DNA from: Shinella zoogloeoides | Lineage (GTDB): Bacteria; Pseudomonadota; Alphaproteobacteria; Rhizobiales; Rhizobiaceae | Direction: 5' to 3' | DNA: 64,000 nucleotides | Assembly (NCBI RefSeq): GCF_020883495.1 | Contig: NZ_CP086610.1 | Location: 124,001 to 188,000 of the forward strand | In this document: positions 19,520-27,692 of the stretch, in pieces | Numbering within the stretch: the first letter of the stretch is position 1 | Layout: every line of letters starts with the position of its first letter | Translations under genes and position numbers: made by a program | Notes under the pieces: model-generated | Database searches by the model: none | What the model saw: the letters and a program-made list of their open reading frames with translations, nothing else | Told to the model about the DNA's origin: nothing

Positions 19520-19533
19520 TGGTGCCGCTTAGG
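19520..19533. other. attachment site copy (distal att of the island)
   Basis: TGGTGCCGCTTAGG, identical to the last 14 bases of tRNA-Thr(CGT) at 38181-38194. After it the sequence diverges (GGCATTG here, TGACTCG at the tRNA), so only the tRNA 3' end was duplicated, as expected for integration into a tRNA acceptor stem. Confidence 0.85.
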
Positions 19534-19660
19534 GGCATTGAATGCTTGTGCAGTGAGGTATATTTTTGCGTATTATTGCGATATATGTACTGATTTCTAT
19601 GCGGATTCTTGTGATTTTGCGTCCATTGTAGTACGCCTTTGTTCACCTAAAGCGAAAAGC

Positions 19661-19683
19661 GAAAGGGGGATCAAAAGGGGGAT
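19661..19683. repeat. Candidate integrase arm-binding repeat (left end)
   Basis: Two tandem copies of GGGGGATCAAAA (19665-19676 and 19677-19688) just in front of the integrase ATG. The 23-bp stretch from 19661 matches 20 of 23 bases with 38102-38124 near the other end of the island. Repeats of GGGGG-rich type next to P4-like integrase genes are candidates for arm-type sites. The second copy also overlaps the integrase RBS. Confidence 0.55.
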
Positions 19684-19687
19684 CAAA

Positions 19688-20848
19688 ATGGCGAGGGCAT
19701 TGAACAAGCTTTCAGCGCTGGCTGTAAAGAATGCCGCTCCCGGAAAATTCTCGGATGGCGGAGGACTCTGGCTCTATAAGCGGGAGGACGGGCCGGGGCA
19801 GTGGGTGCTGCGTTATACGTTACACAGTCGGCGACGAGAAATGGGGCTGGGTTCTGTTCAAGACGTATCCTTGAAAGATGCCCGTGCAGTTGCTGATAAA
19901 TGGCGAGCCGTAGTGGCGAAGGGACTTGATCCGATCAGCGAACGAGACCGCGAAAGACGGCAGGCGGAAAAGCGTCTCCATTTGCTGGAAGAGGTGGCGA
20001 AAGATGCTTTTGAAAGCCGGAAGGCGGAGCTAAAGAACGATGGCAAGTCCGGCCGCTGGTTCAGCCCACTGGAAATCCATGTCCTGCCGAAGCTTGGCAA
20101 GAGGCCTGTGGGTGACATCGATCAAATCGGAATTCGCGACACGCTCTCTCCCATTTGGCATTCGAAGGCGGAGACTGCACGAAAGGCTCTGAACCGGCTT
20201 GCCATCTGTATGCGCCACGCAGCCGCGTTAGGCCATGAGGTGGACCTGCAAGCGACCGAGAAGGCGAGGGCGCTTTTGGGGCAACAGAGGCACAAGGCTG
20301 AAAACATACCTGCGCTTCCATGGGCCGAAGTGCCGGCCTTTTATGCTTCTCTCTCTGACGGCACGACGACGCACCTCGCGCTACGGCTTTTGATCCTTAC
20401 GGGCGTGCGCTCAACCCCATTACGGTTCCTACGCCTAGAGCAAATCGAAGGTGACGTGTGGACGATCCCCGGTGAACAGCAGAAGGGGCGCAAGGATAAG
20501 ACGCCTGATTTCCGTGTTCCGCTCGTGCCTGAAGCACTGGCGCTCATTGAGCAGGCAAAAGCGTTTACGCGCGGTGGCTATCTCTTCGCCAACGTGAAAA
20601 AGGGTGTGATTTCGGATGCTACGATGTCCCGGTTGATGGAACGGCGCGGGATGGAGGCTCGTCCGCACGGCTTTCGTTCGAGCCTGCGTGACTGGATCGC
20701 GGAGACGACGAACACGTCGTATGAGGTCGCAGAGACAACCTTGGGGCATATTGTCGGCGGCAAGGTGGAGCGAGCATACCGGCGCACTGATTTCCTTGAA
20801 CAGCGCCGTGCTCTCTTGGAATTGTGGGCATATTACGTGACCAAGTAA
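19688..20848 (+). CDS. P4-type tyrosine integrase of the island
   Basis: A 386-residue tyrosine recombinase. The N-terminal DUF4102 arm-binding domain (KLSALAVKNAAPGKFSDGGG, then RRREMGLGSVQDVSLKDAR) is followed by the core-binding and catalytic domains. Catalytic Arg lies in LTGVRSTPLRFLR. The H-x-x-R box is RPHGFRSSLRDW. The late His is in TLGHIVGG and the Tyr nucleophile in VERAYRRTDF. All expected catalytic residues are present, so it is probably active. The longer in-frame reading upstream crosses the att site and was rejected. It integrates and excises the island at tRNA-Thr. Confidence 0.93.
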   Translation: MARALNKLSALAVKNAAPGKFSDGGGLWLYKREDGPGQWVLRYTLHSRRREMGLGSVQDVSLKDARAVADKWRAVVAKGLDPISERDRERRQAEKRLHLLEEVAKDAFESRKAELKNDGKSGRWFSPLEIHVLPKLGKRPVGDIDQIGIRDTLSPIWHSKAETARKALNRLAICMRHAAALGHEVDLQATEKARALLGQQRHKAENIPALPWAEVPAFYASLSDGTTTHLALRLLILTGVRSTPLRFLRLEQIEGDVWTIPGEQQKGRKDKTPDFRVPLVPEALALIEQAKAFTRGGYLFANVKKGVISDATMSRLMERRGMEARPHGFRSSLRDWIAETTNTSYEVAETTLGHIVGGKVERAYRRTDFLEQRRALLELWAYYVTK

Positions 20849-20957
20849 GCGAAGGAGGCGGCAGAATGCGGTCGACGCAATCTATACCGGGTCGCTTCGT
20901 TTCCTGGAATAAAGCTTGTCGCTGGTAGGAGCCCTAGACTACGCTATCGTCGTTGGC

Positions 20958-21797
20958 ATGCCAGTGGAGGATACCTTGGGAACATCTGAAGGCAATGATG
21001 CTGTGGGCGGTTTTCCTGCCCATATGTGGGACAAGATTGGCTTCTATGTTTACCGACTGGTTGATCCCCGAAATCAACAAACCTTCTATGTAGGAAAGGG
21101 CTATGGGAATCGTGTATTCCAACATGCCCATGGCGTGGTGCCTGATGCGGATCAACCGGATTTGGGCCAAAAGCTGGACTGCATTCGTTCCATCAAAGCG
21201 GATGGGAAGTGTGTTGATTATATCGTCCATCGTCACGGTCTCACAGAAGGCGAAGCCTTTCACGTCGAAGCTGCTTTGATTGACGCTTATGAGGGGCTGA
21301 CCAATTTGCAATCTGGCCATGGTATTGATGAGCACGGCCTCATGCCTGCCAGAGATATTGTGCGGCTGTATGGATTGCCGCCTTTTCCTTCCCCGCCTGC
21401 TCACAAGTTGGTGCTTATAAAAGTTCCCAAGCTCCCCCGACGGGCCACTGAGGATGAAATTTTTCGGTTGGTGCGCTTTTGCTGGCGCATCAACAAAGTA
21501 CGCGCGGAAGCTTCCGACTATGTTGTCGCGGTACATCTTGGCCGGACTGTTGGCGCATTCAAGGCCACCCAATGGTTGTCGGCGACCGCCGAGAACTTCC
21601 GCGAAGATATCACAATTGCAGGAACAGTGAACAAAGGCATTCCTTACGCTGATGGTTCCGAGGCTCAACGATACGGCTTCCGAGGGTATAGAGCACCACC
21701 TGAAATCTGGGACAGGTATGTTGGAGAACACGGAATGCGGCTGGAGAATGAACGATTCCTCAAAGCCCAAAACCCAATTGGCTATCTGTCACCCTAG
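20958..21797 (+). CDS. GIY-YIG nuclease-domain protein
   Basis: About 279 residues. The N-terminal third holds a GIY-YIG fold of the LEM-3/COG3680 type: YVYRLVDPRNQQTFYVGKGYGNRVFQH, read as the GIY (VYRL) and YIG (YVGKG) strands with the following Arg. An acidic EGEAFHVEAALIDAYEG helix may give the metal-binding Glu. The C-terminal half (RRATEDEIFRLVRFCWRINK ... YGFRGYRAPPEIW) is unassigned. Start uncertain: ATG 20958 was used; TTG 20916 is an in-frame alternative. Placed between the integrase and the cargo. A DNA-cutting role in defence or mobility is inference. Confidence 0.7.
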   Translation: MPVEDTLGTSEGNDAVGGFPAHMWDKIGFYVYRLVDPRNQQTFYVGKGYGNRVFQHAHGVVPDADQPDLGQKLDCIRSIKADGKCVDYIVHRHGLTEGEAFHVEAALIDAYEGLTNLQSGHGIDEHGLMPARDIVRLYGLPPFPSPPAHKLVLIKVPKLPRRATEDEIFRLVRFCWRINKVRAEASDYVVAVHLGRTVGAFKATQWLSATAENFREDITIAGTVNKGIPYADGSEAQRYGFRGYRAPPEIWDRYVGEHGMRLENERFLKAQNPIGYLSP

Positions 21798-22207
21798 GCA
21801 TGTCTGATGGTAGAGCAATCAGTAGATAAGAGAAGATTCTTTTCCGGGCCATCAATACCAGTCGCCATGTCGAAGAACTCGAAGTTAAGAGTTTCCTCAG
21901 TTCCGCCACGCAACGTCTTTCCAGCCCTACCCGTCGAGAATACATCCTGCTTAATCAGGTTCACATTAGACGGCTTTGACGTAGTTCGCACACTCGTCAG
22001 GTGTGAACTGGTAAAGAACGGCTGCGAGCGCATCCCATAGGGAATTGATGGTTCGGTCCGCTTTGGCGTGCAAGAGGTATTTCAGTTGCGAGAAGGCGTT
22101 TCGGAGCGGGCTTGACCTGCTACATACGGGTTCCATCATTTGGTGGATGCGCCGATGGTGAAACTACGTTCTATTCATACAAGTCACGCCGTATGGAAGG
22201 ACCATAA
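21798..22207. other. Gene-poor stretch holding an IS630 remnant
   Basis: About 410 bp. Only the IS630-type transposase tail (21966-22115, minus) is recognisable. A CATTTGGT octamer at 22138-22145 is the reverse complement of part of the palindrome between the luxR and ompA-like genes. Confidence 0.4.
21966..22115 (-). pseudogene. IS630-family transposase C-terminal fragment
   Basis: Minus-strand translation ends with NAFSQLKYLLHAKADRTI, then NSLWDALAAVLYQFTPDECA and NYVKAV before a stop at 21966. This is the conserved C-terminus of IS630/Tc1-type transposases (usual form: NPIE-x-AFSKLK, then FTPxECANYF). Nothing of the catalytic domain is left. It marks an older insertion than the four complete elements. 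Confidence 0.75.
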
Positions 22208-22756
22208 ATGAAGGCCAACATCTTTGCCGCTCGCGTTGTTCTCGCGCTCGCGCTCTCCCATAGTCCGCTGGCGGCAGAACCGGCATACGACATGGGTATT
22301 CTCCGCGCTATGGTCAATGATCTTGATCACCACGACCCTTACATGCGGCTTAACGGTGCAGTCGCTGCTTGTCTTGCCGGTGAAGGGGACCAGTATTTGA
22401 CGACTTCATGGTTTGAAGACCATGGTTGGAAGCCGCGTGTCGATGCCGACATGGGCATTGTCGAGATGAGGAAACCCGGCGCGGATAACATGTTTGCTTG
22501 GGTGGCGGAGGATGGCAGCAGTTGCCGTGTCTGGTCCGAAGAGATCGGCACTGCGGCCGTCAAAACTCTTCTGAAAGACCTAATGCTGGCCGCGCGTATC
22601 CGCGCTGAGAAGTCGACCGGAGAGAACGGCTGCTCGGGTTTGACTCTCGTTGCCGGAAATGTCGGCTATTCCGTCGAGATAACCTCGTCAGGCAATGACC
22701 CGGTTTGTAATGCGGCGGACAATAGTGCCGTTCACTTCATCCGCGCGGAGGGATAG
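22208..22756 (+). CDS. Secreted protein of unknown function
   Basis: A 182-residue protein with GGAAGGA before its ATG and a signal peptide (MKANIFAARVVLALALSHSP, cleavage near LAAEPA). Mature residues include four Cys (AACLAGE, SSCRVW, NGCSG, PVCNAA) that could pair. No family recognised. The pattern EDHGWKPRVDADMGIVEMRK followed by a short strand-rich tail suggests a small periplasmic domain. It is the neighbour of the split LuxR gene and could be its target. Confidence 0.6.
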   Translation: MKANIFAARVVLALALSHSPLAAEPAYDMGILRAMVNDLDHHDPYMRLNGAVAACLAGEGDQYLTTSWFEDHGWKPRVDADMGIVEMRKPGADNMFAWVAEDGSSCRVWSEEIGTAAVKTLLKDLMLAARIRAEKSTGENGCSGLTLVAGNVGYSVEITSSGNDPVCNAADNSAVHFIRAEG

Positions 22757-22787
22757 GCGGGAGAGCCGCTCTGAGAGTTTGGTTGCC

Positions 22788-23339
22788 TTACGCGATCTGA
22801 CTGCTTTGTATAACGGGAGCCGTAAACTGCCGGGCGAGCGCGACGAGTTCCGCTTGGCGTGCGGCTCCCGTTTTTTCGAAGATGCGCAGCAGGTGCGTCC
22901 TGACCGTGCTGACGGCAACATCAAGCTTGGTCGCGGCTTCTTGAACCGTCTGGCCGTCGGCAATTTTCTCGAAAACACGCCGTTCCGCCTCTGTCAGGCC
23001 GAACAGCGCTGTTATCGCTTTCCCTGCACTTTCCGACGATAGGGCGAGCGGCGCAAAGAGGAGGGCGAAGCATTCACCCCCATCAGGCCCAAGCTTCTCC
23101 CTCTTCAATGGCAGGATATGCAGGCTCCGCAGAGCCTCGCCGCTCGCACCGAGAGGAATACCGAACGGGTCGCCGGCTGGGATGGCGCCGGATTTCTGCG
23201 CCGAGTGCAAGGCAAACTCCAAGGCGCGCTGTGTGAAGCTCGACGTGAAGGCTATTTTCCCCGCCTGAACAGTAAAAGCGGTTTGCGACTGCTTGAGCAT
23301 GGTCGCTGCATCGTTCGCATGAAGGACACGCAGGTCCGT
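22788..23339 (-). pseudogene. LuxR-type regulator, C-terminal part (split by IS21)
   Basis: Contains the LuxR/GerE helix-turn-helix: LTEAERRVFEKIADGQTVQE followed by AATKLDVAVSTVRTHLLRIF. The frame runs open into the IS21 junction (VLHANDAATMLKQ). Joined to 25947-26556 after removing the element and one 7-bp duplicate, it gives a single 384-residue frame with the natural-looking sequence TTDLRVLHANDAA at the joint. As it stands the DNA-binding domain has no native start. Confidence 0.88.
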
Positions 23340-23484
23340 TGCGTATTCCGATGAAGCCGGCCATTGATTCCGAAACGAAGCCGGCCACCTGTTCCGATTT
23401 CATTCCGGCCAGCATTCCGATTTGAAGCCGGCCAGTCGATGGTCCCTTGGGTCGTTGGTTTGATGGCTCCTGATTGCCGCGCGG

Positions 23485-24246
23485 TCAAGCGTCTGCTGGT
23501 GTCTGACGCTGCTTTCGCAAGCTCTCACCGGACAGTTCGATACGGTAGGCATTATGGACGAGGCGGTCGAGGATGGCATCGGCGAGCGTCGGATTGCCGA
23601 TCATGTCGTACCAGTGATCGACAGGCACTTGGCTGGTGACGATGGTGGATCGCTTCTCGTAGCGGTCCTCGATGATTTCCAGGAGGTCTCGACGCTGCTC
23701 GTCGTTGAGCTTCTCCGGACCCCAGTCGTCGAGGATGAGGAGGTCGGTTCGGGCGAGCGCCTTGAGAACTTTGGGATAACGGCCGTCGCCGCGCGCGAGC
23801 GCAAGGGTGGCGAACAGCCTGGGCAGGCGATGATAGGCGACGGAGAAGTCCTCGCGGCATGCCTTGTGTCCGAGCGCGCAGGCCAGCCAGCTCTTGCCGA
23901 CGCCGGCGGGCCCGATCAGCAGGAGACTGTGATGTTGCCTGATCCAATCACAGCCGGCGAGCTTCAGGAACAGGTTGCGATCGAGGCCGCGGGCGGCGCG
24001 GAAGTCGATGTTCTCGATCTGGGCGTCATGGCGGAGCTTCGCGGCACGGGCCCTTGCCTCGAAACGCTTCTGACGGCGCGTGGTCGTTTCCCGTTCGAGC
24101 AAGATCGTGAGCCATTCACCGTGCTCGAGTTGTCTCGCCTCCGGTTGCGCCTCGAGTTCGTGATACGCGCTCGCCATGCCGGAGAGGCCGAGCTCGCGCA
24201 GCATGTCGATGGTGGGGTTGGTCAGCATTGTGAGTTGTCTCCTCAA
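23485..24246 (-). CDS. istB: IS21 helper ATPase IstB
   Basis: A 253-residue AAA+ protein. Walker A GPAGVGKSW, Walker B LLILDDWGPEKL, and the IstB N-terminus MLRELGLSGMASAYHELEAQ are visible. IstB assembles on target DNA and stimulates the IstA transposase. The ATG at 24246 overlaps the istA stop by 4 bp. Confidence 0.95.
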   Translation of the reverse strand: MRRQLTMLTNPTIDMLRELGLSGMASAYHELEAQPEARQLEHGEWLTILLERETTTRRQKRFEARARAAKLRHDAQIENIDFRAARGLDRNLFLKLAGCDWIRQHHSLLLIGPAGVGKSWLACALGHKACREDFSVAYHRLPRLFATLALARGDGRYPKVLKALARTDLLILDDWGPEKLNDEQRRDLLEIIEDRYEKRSTIVTSQVPVDHWYDMIGNPTLADAILDRLVHNAYRIELSGESLRKQRQTPADA

Positions 24247-25778
24247 TGAAAGTAGCCGGGGCCACGCAGATTGGCGTGTTCCATGACGGCGGTAGGTTCG
24301 GTGGAATGCCTTGCGCCCTTGTGGGTGGCGATGAGCGAGGCAATGGTCTTGCAGGTCAGGCCGCCGATCTCGACGGCGCGCGACGAAACGGCCTCGGCGC
24401 GCTCATGGCCGATGTCGCGATAAAGGCGCAGGATGCCGAGGCATGTTCTGAAACCTTGTTCCGGATGCGGCCGGCTGGCGAGGATGGCGATGATCAGCCC
24501 TTCGGTCTGCGGACCGATGGACGCGCCCCAGCGCCGGAAGCGCTCCGGCGTCCATTCGGCGTAGCGGCGGTGAGAGCTCGGCATGTGAGCGGGGTCTGTT
24601 CCATAGCGCGGCCCGCCATAGCGGCGCTGATGCACAGCAACGCGTTTGCCGCGATGGAATATCTCGATCATCCGGGCGGTTGCCCGGATATCGACCTGCT
24701 GGCGGATGAGGGCATGCGGGACGGAATAGAAGAAGCTCTTGCACTCGACGTGGTAATCCGTCGAGACCCGCGCCAAGCGCCATTCGGCGAATTCGTAGTC
24801 TTCGATGGGCAGGCTTGCGAGTGCCGGGCGTTCGACCGTCTCGAAGAGGTGCCGGCGGCTGACGCCAAGCCGGCGCATGACATGATCGTTGATGCGCGCG
24901 AGCACCTCGGCGATCGCGGCATTGGCCTCGGCGAGCGAGAAGAAGGTCTGCTTGCGCAGGCGTCCGAGAATGCAGCTCTGGGCAAAGCGCACGGCGTTCT
25001 CGACCTTCGCCTTGTCCTTCGGGCGGCGTGGCCGGGCCGGTAGGACGCCGACGCCGTAGTGGGACGCCATCATGCCGTAGCTGCGGTTGATCTCGGGATC
25101 ATGGAAGCTGGCGCGGTTGACGCCAGACTTCAGGTTGTCCGGCACGATCAGCCGGGGCACGCCACCGAAGAAGGCGAACATGCGCACGTGCGAGCCGATC
25201 CAATCCGGGAGCGTCTGGGTCCAGGTCGCCTCGGCGAACGTATAGCTCGACGCGCCGAGCACGCCGACGAACAGTTCCGCCTCGCGAACCTCGCCGGTCT
25301 TGCGATCGATGATCGGCACCCTCTTGCCGGAATAGTCCACGAAGGCCTTGTCGCCAGCGGCATGCTCCTGGCGCATCGTCGGCGACAGGCGCTGCTCGAA
25401 GCCGCGGAACAGTTCGCAGAAGCGGCTATAGCCGTATCCGTCGGGATGGACGCTGCGATATTCCTCCCAGAGGATCAGCAGCGTGACGCCCGGCTTCTTC
25501 AGCTCGATGGAGAGCTCAGCCCAATCAGGCTCCTGGCGTCGCCGTTGGCCCTGCTTGACCCCGGCGCGGGCGAAAAGCCGATGCTCCAGCGCATCGTCGG
25601 TCAGTTCTCCGGGCAATGGCCAGGTCAGCCCCGCCATGGCTGCTCGCTTCAGATTATCCTGCACGGTGCTGCGTGCAACGCCGAGCATCACCGCGATCTC
25701 GCGGCTACTTGTTCCACTTCCGGCAAGCCGGAGCATCTGTCGTAATTGTCTCATGGTCAGCCTTCTCTTCGCCGGCAT
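24243..25778 (-). CDS. istA: IS21 transposase IstA
   Basis: About 511 residues. N-terminal HTH (REIAVMLGVARSTVQDNLKR), then the DDE rve core: KAFVDYSGKRVPI (first Asp), FFGGVPRLIVPDNLKSG (second Asp), and RPKDKAKVENAVRF (Glu). C-terminal Mu-transposase-like beta-barrel region follows. Start at 25778 is preceded by GAGGAG; an in-frame ATG 36 bp further upstream is less likely. Confidence 0.93.
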   Translation of the reverse strand: MPAKRRLTMRQLRQMLRLAGSGTSSREIAVMLGVARSTVQDNLKRAAMAGLTWPLPGELTDDALEHRLFARAGVKQGQRRRQEPDWAELSIELKKPGVTLLILWEEYRSVHPDGYGYSRFCELFRGFEQRLSPTMRQEHAAGDKAFVDYSGKRVPIIDRKTGEVREAELFVGVLGASSYTFAEATWTQTLPDWIGSHVRMFAFFGGVPRLIVPDNLKSGVNRASFHDPEINRSYGMMASHYGVGVLPARPRRPKDKAKVENAVRFAQSCILGRLRKQTFFSLAEANAAIAEVLARINDHVMRRLGVSRRHLFETVERPALASLPIEDYEFAEWRLARVSTDYHVECKSFFYSVPHALIRQQVDIRATARMIEIFHRGKRVAVHQRRYGGPRYGTDPAHMPSSHRRYAEWTPERFRRWGASIGPQTEGLIIAILASRPHPEQGFRTCLGILRLYRDIGHERAEAVSSRAVEIGGLTCKTIASLIATHKGARHSTEPTAVMEHANLRGPGYFH

Positions 25779-25946
25779 CAAAATCTCCTCGTGTACCGGG
25801 AGGCTTGATGCCAAAGTTGCTGACCCAGAGGGGATCGTTAGTGCCGAAATCCGGCCGGTAATTGATTGGAATCGTGGCCGGCTTCAAATCGGAACGGTGG
25901 CCGGATATTGATCGGAATGCCGGCCGGCTTCACGTCGGAATCCGCA

Positions 25947-26556
25947 GGTCCGTCGTTACCAGCATGATCGGAACATTCAAGCTTTTCAACACGGAGCGGA
26001 AATCGGCGGCAGCGCTCATATGGCCGTCGATAACCCGCGTGATCGTGGCCGCGCGCTGCAAATGTGGAAGCAGGAGGCGCATGACCTCTATCTCACGCTT
26101 GCCGATCAGCCCGAAGTCACGATGGCGGTTGAAGCCGATGGACCCGATGGACGCCCCGTCGCGTGTCAGGCCAACGGCAATCGCATCGACGATGCCTTGC
26201 GGTTGATGGAAGGAGACGTGAAAAGGGTGAGCCGTCTCGTCGGCGATGGCAGAGGGGTTTACGTCTGAAAGCACCGCCGGTTCATCGAGCGGTAAGTTGC
26301 GGATGATTGGCTCACCACCCCAAATGTCGAGCAGCTCCTGAGAATAGAAGAATACCTTCTCAAGCCAAGGCTGCTCGAAGCCCGTGGCTGCCGCCAGCAC
26401 GGGTTGCCCGTCTTCGAGCGAAATGACGCTGATGACACCCGTGCTTAGATCGAGTTCCCGGCAAATGGCCCTCATTGCCTCCGGCCAATGTGCAGGCTTG
26501 AGCGTGCATGCGTAGATGTCACCGATCAATGCGGACAATTTTGCTGGAGAAATCAT
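25947..26556 (-). pseudogene. LuxR-type regulator, N-terminal part (split by IS21)
   Basis: First 200 residues of a regulator starting MISPAKLSALIGDIYACTLK with AGGTGAGGA before the ATG. The domain resembles the N-terminal sensory part of orphan LuxR proteins (helical opening, then LSTGVISVISLEDGQPVLAA). It ends in the IS21 junction, where 3 foreign codons and a stop follow TTDLR. Divergent from the OmpA-domain gene at 26719, which may have been its target. Confidence 0.85.
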
Positions 26557-26718
26557 TCCTCACCTTTCAAGCCGATACTACTCCGCCGCAGTGCCTGCCT
26601 CGATTCAGGCTGGCATGTGCGAAGCCTCCACCAAATGGTGGAAGCCAGATTGCCCCGAGCATGGCACCTTCCGGGAAACTCTTGAAGTTCAATCTAAAAA
26701 TCACTTTGGGAAATCAAC
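26557..26718. promoter_or_regulatory. Divergent intergenic region between luxR and the OmpA-domain gene
   Basis: A 162-bp region holding two short palindromes, CCTGCCTCGATTCAGGC-like at about 26592-26608 and TCCACCAAATGGTGGA at 26626-26641. The second is a perfect 16-bp palindrome and a fair candidate operator for the neighbouring LuxR-type protein. Part of it (ACCAAATG) recurs inverted at 22138-22145 upstream of the secreted-protein gene. Confidence 0.35.
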
Positions 26719-27692
26719 ATGAAACGAGTGACCGCCGCCGCGCTTGCAATGATCGTCGCTTCCGGCTTGCTTGCCGAAACGAAAGCCTCTACCGACTTGC
26801 CCGTCGCTCTCGATTTTTTCAAGATTGCCACGCCGGAAGCGAACTCGCCCCGCATCGTCGATTATGACGAGACGTGGTTCATCACCGGCCCCGTTTCCGA
26901 CGCCATAAACAAAGCGACGCAAGGTGACAATTGGGAGCTGGTGGAAGGCAAGCTCGTCTATGCCTACTATCGTTTCCAGCCCGGTGTAAGCGCCCTGCAG
27001 ATCCAGCGTGAATACGAGGCCAGCCTGAAGGAGGCCGGTTATGAGATCGGCTTTTCCTGCGTGACCGATAAGGGGACTTGTTTCCTCGATGCCAAGCCTG
27101 TGTCTGGTGTGTATCTTGGTCTTCTGCTTGATACCCCGCGCGACATGCCGGCCCTTGACAAACACACGATGTCCTATGTGCGCAATTACTTCAACACGTC
27201 CAGCGCCCGGTACATCTATGCAACAAAAGGCAGCGGCGAGAACATAACTCATGTGGCCGTTTCGCTTGCCGATTCACCCGCCAAGGGCGTTGTGGCGATA
27301 ACGAAGAGCATCATGACGGGCGCGTCCGCTTCGATCACGGCGGCATCCTCGCTGCGGGATGAGTTGAAACAAAACCAGACTGTGTCGCTCGATAATCTGC
27401 TTTTCGACGTTGGCAGCGATATTCTCCTGCCTCTCTCGCGGGACCAGCTTCATGAAATTGCGATGATGATGCGTGAGGACCCTTCGATGAAGCTGCAAAT
27501 CGTTGGGCACACCGATTCCGATGGTGGGCGCGACTATAATCTCGACCTGTCCAAGCGGCGCGCTGCCTCCGTTGTTCGGGCGCTTGCGGAAGGGTTCGAC
27601 ATAGAGAGCGACCGCTTGTCTTCAGCAGGCAAAGGCCTTAGCGAACCTGTCGCCCCGAATAGCAGCGAGAGCGGAAAGGCGAAAAATCGACG
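26719..27692 (+). pseudogene. OmpA-domain exported protein, interrupted near its 3' end by IS256
   Basis: Signal peptide MKRVTAAALAMIVASGLLAE, an unassigned domain of about 180 residues, then an OmpA-like peptidoglycan-binding domain: VSLDNLLFDVGSDILLPLSR, LQIVGHTDSDGGRDYNLDLSKRRA with the diagnostic Asp and Arg, and KGLSEPVAPNSSESGKAKNRRV. IS256 cuts it after NRR. The IS supplies six codons (ending SAHVV) and a stop at 27715-27717. The original end, VELKLQ-stop, is found at 29120-29141 past the element. The hybrid is 332 residues against 331 in the parent and may still be made and functional. Confidence 0.88.

Larger units (their letters stand above)
23340..25946 (-). mobile_element. IS21-family insertion sequence (2,607 bp) inside a luxR gene
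   Basis: Ends begin TGCGTATTCCGATGAAGCCG (left) and, on the other strand, TGCGGATTCCGACGTGAAGC (right). Several AAGCCGGCC repeats lie inside each end, typical of IS21 multiple terminal repeats. Flanked by a perfect 7-bp target duplication GGTCCGT (23333-23339 and 25947-25953). Carries istA and istB with overlapping stop and start. The intact duplication implies recent insertion. Confidence 0.93.

Noticed and set aside
19520..19560. Possible second tRNA at the left island end
   Set aside because: Only the last 14 bases of tRNA-Thr are present; no other arms exist. It is an att copy.
19211..19687. N-terminal extension of the island integrase
   Set aside because: It would cross the att site and the OMP gene promoter. 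ATG 19688 starts at the DUF4102 domain.
23340..25946. Repeated AAGCCGGCC units as a possible CRISPR or regulatory array
   Set aside because: They lie only at the two ends of the IS21 element and are its multiple terminal repeats. No CRISPR array was seen anywhere in the window.
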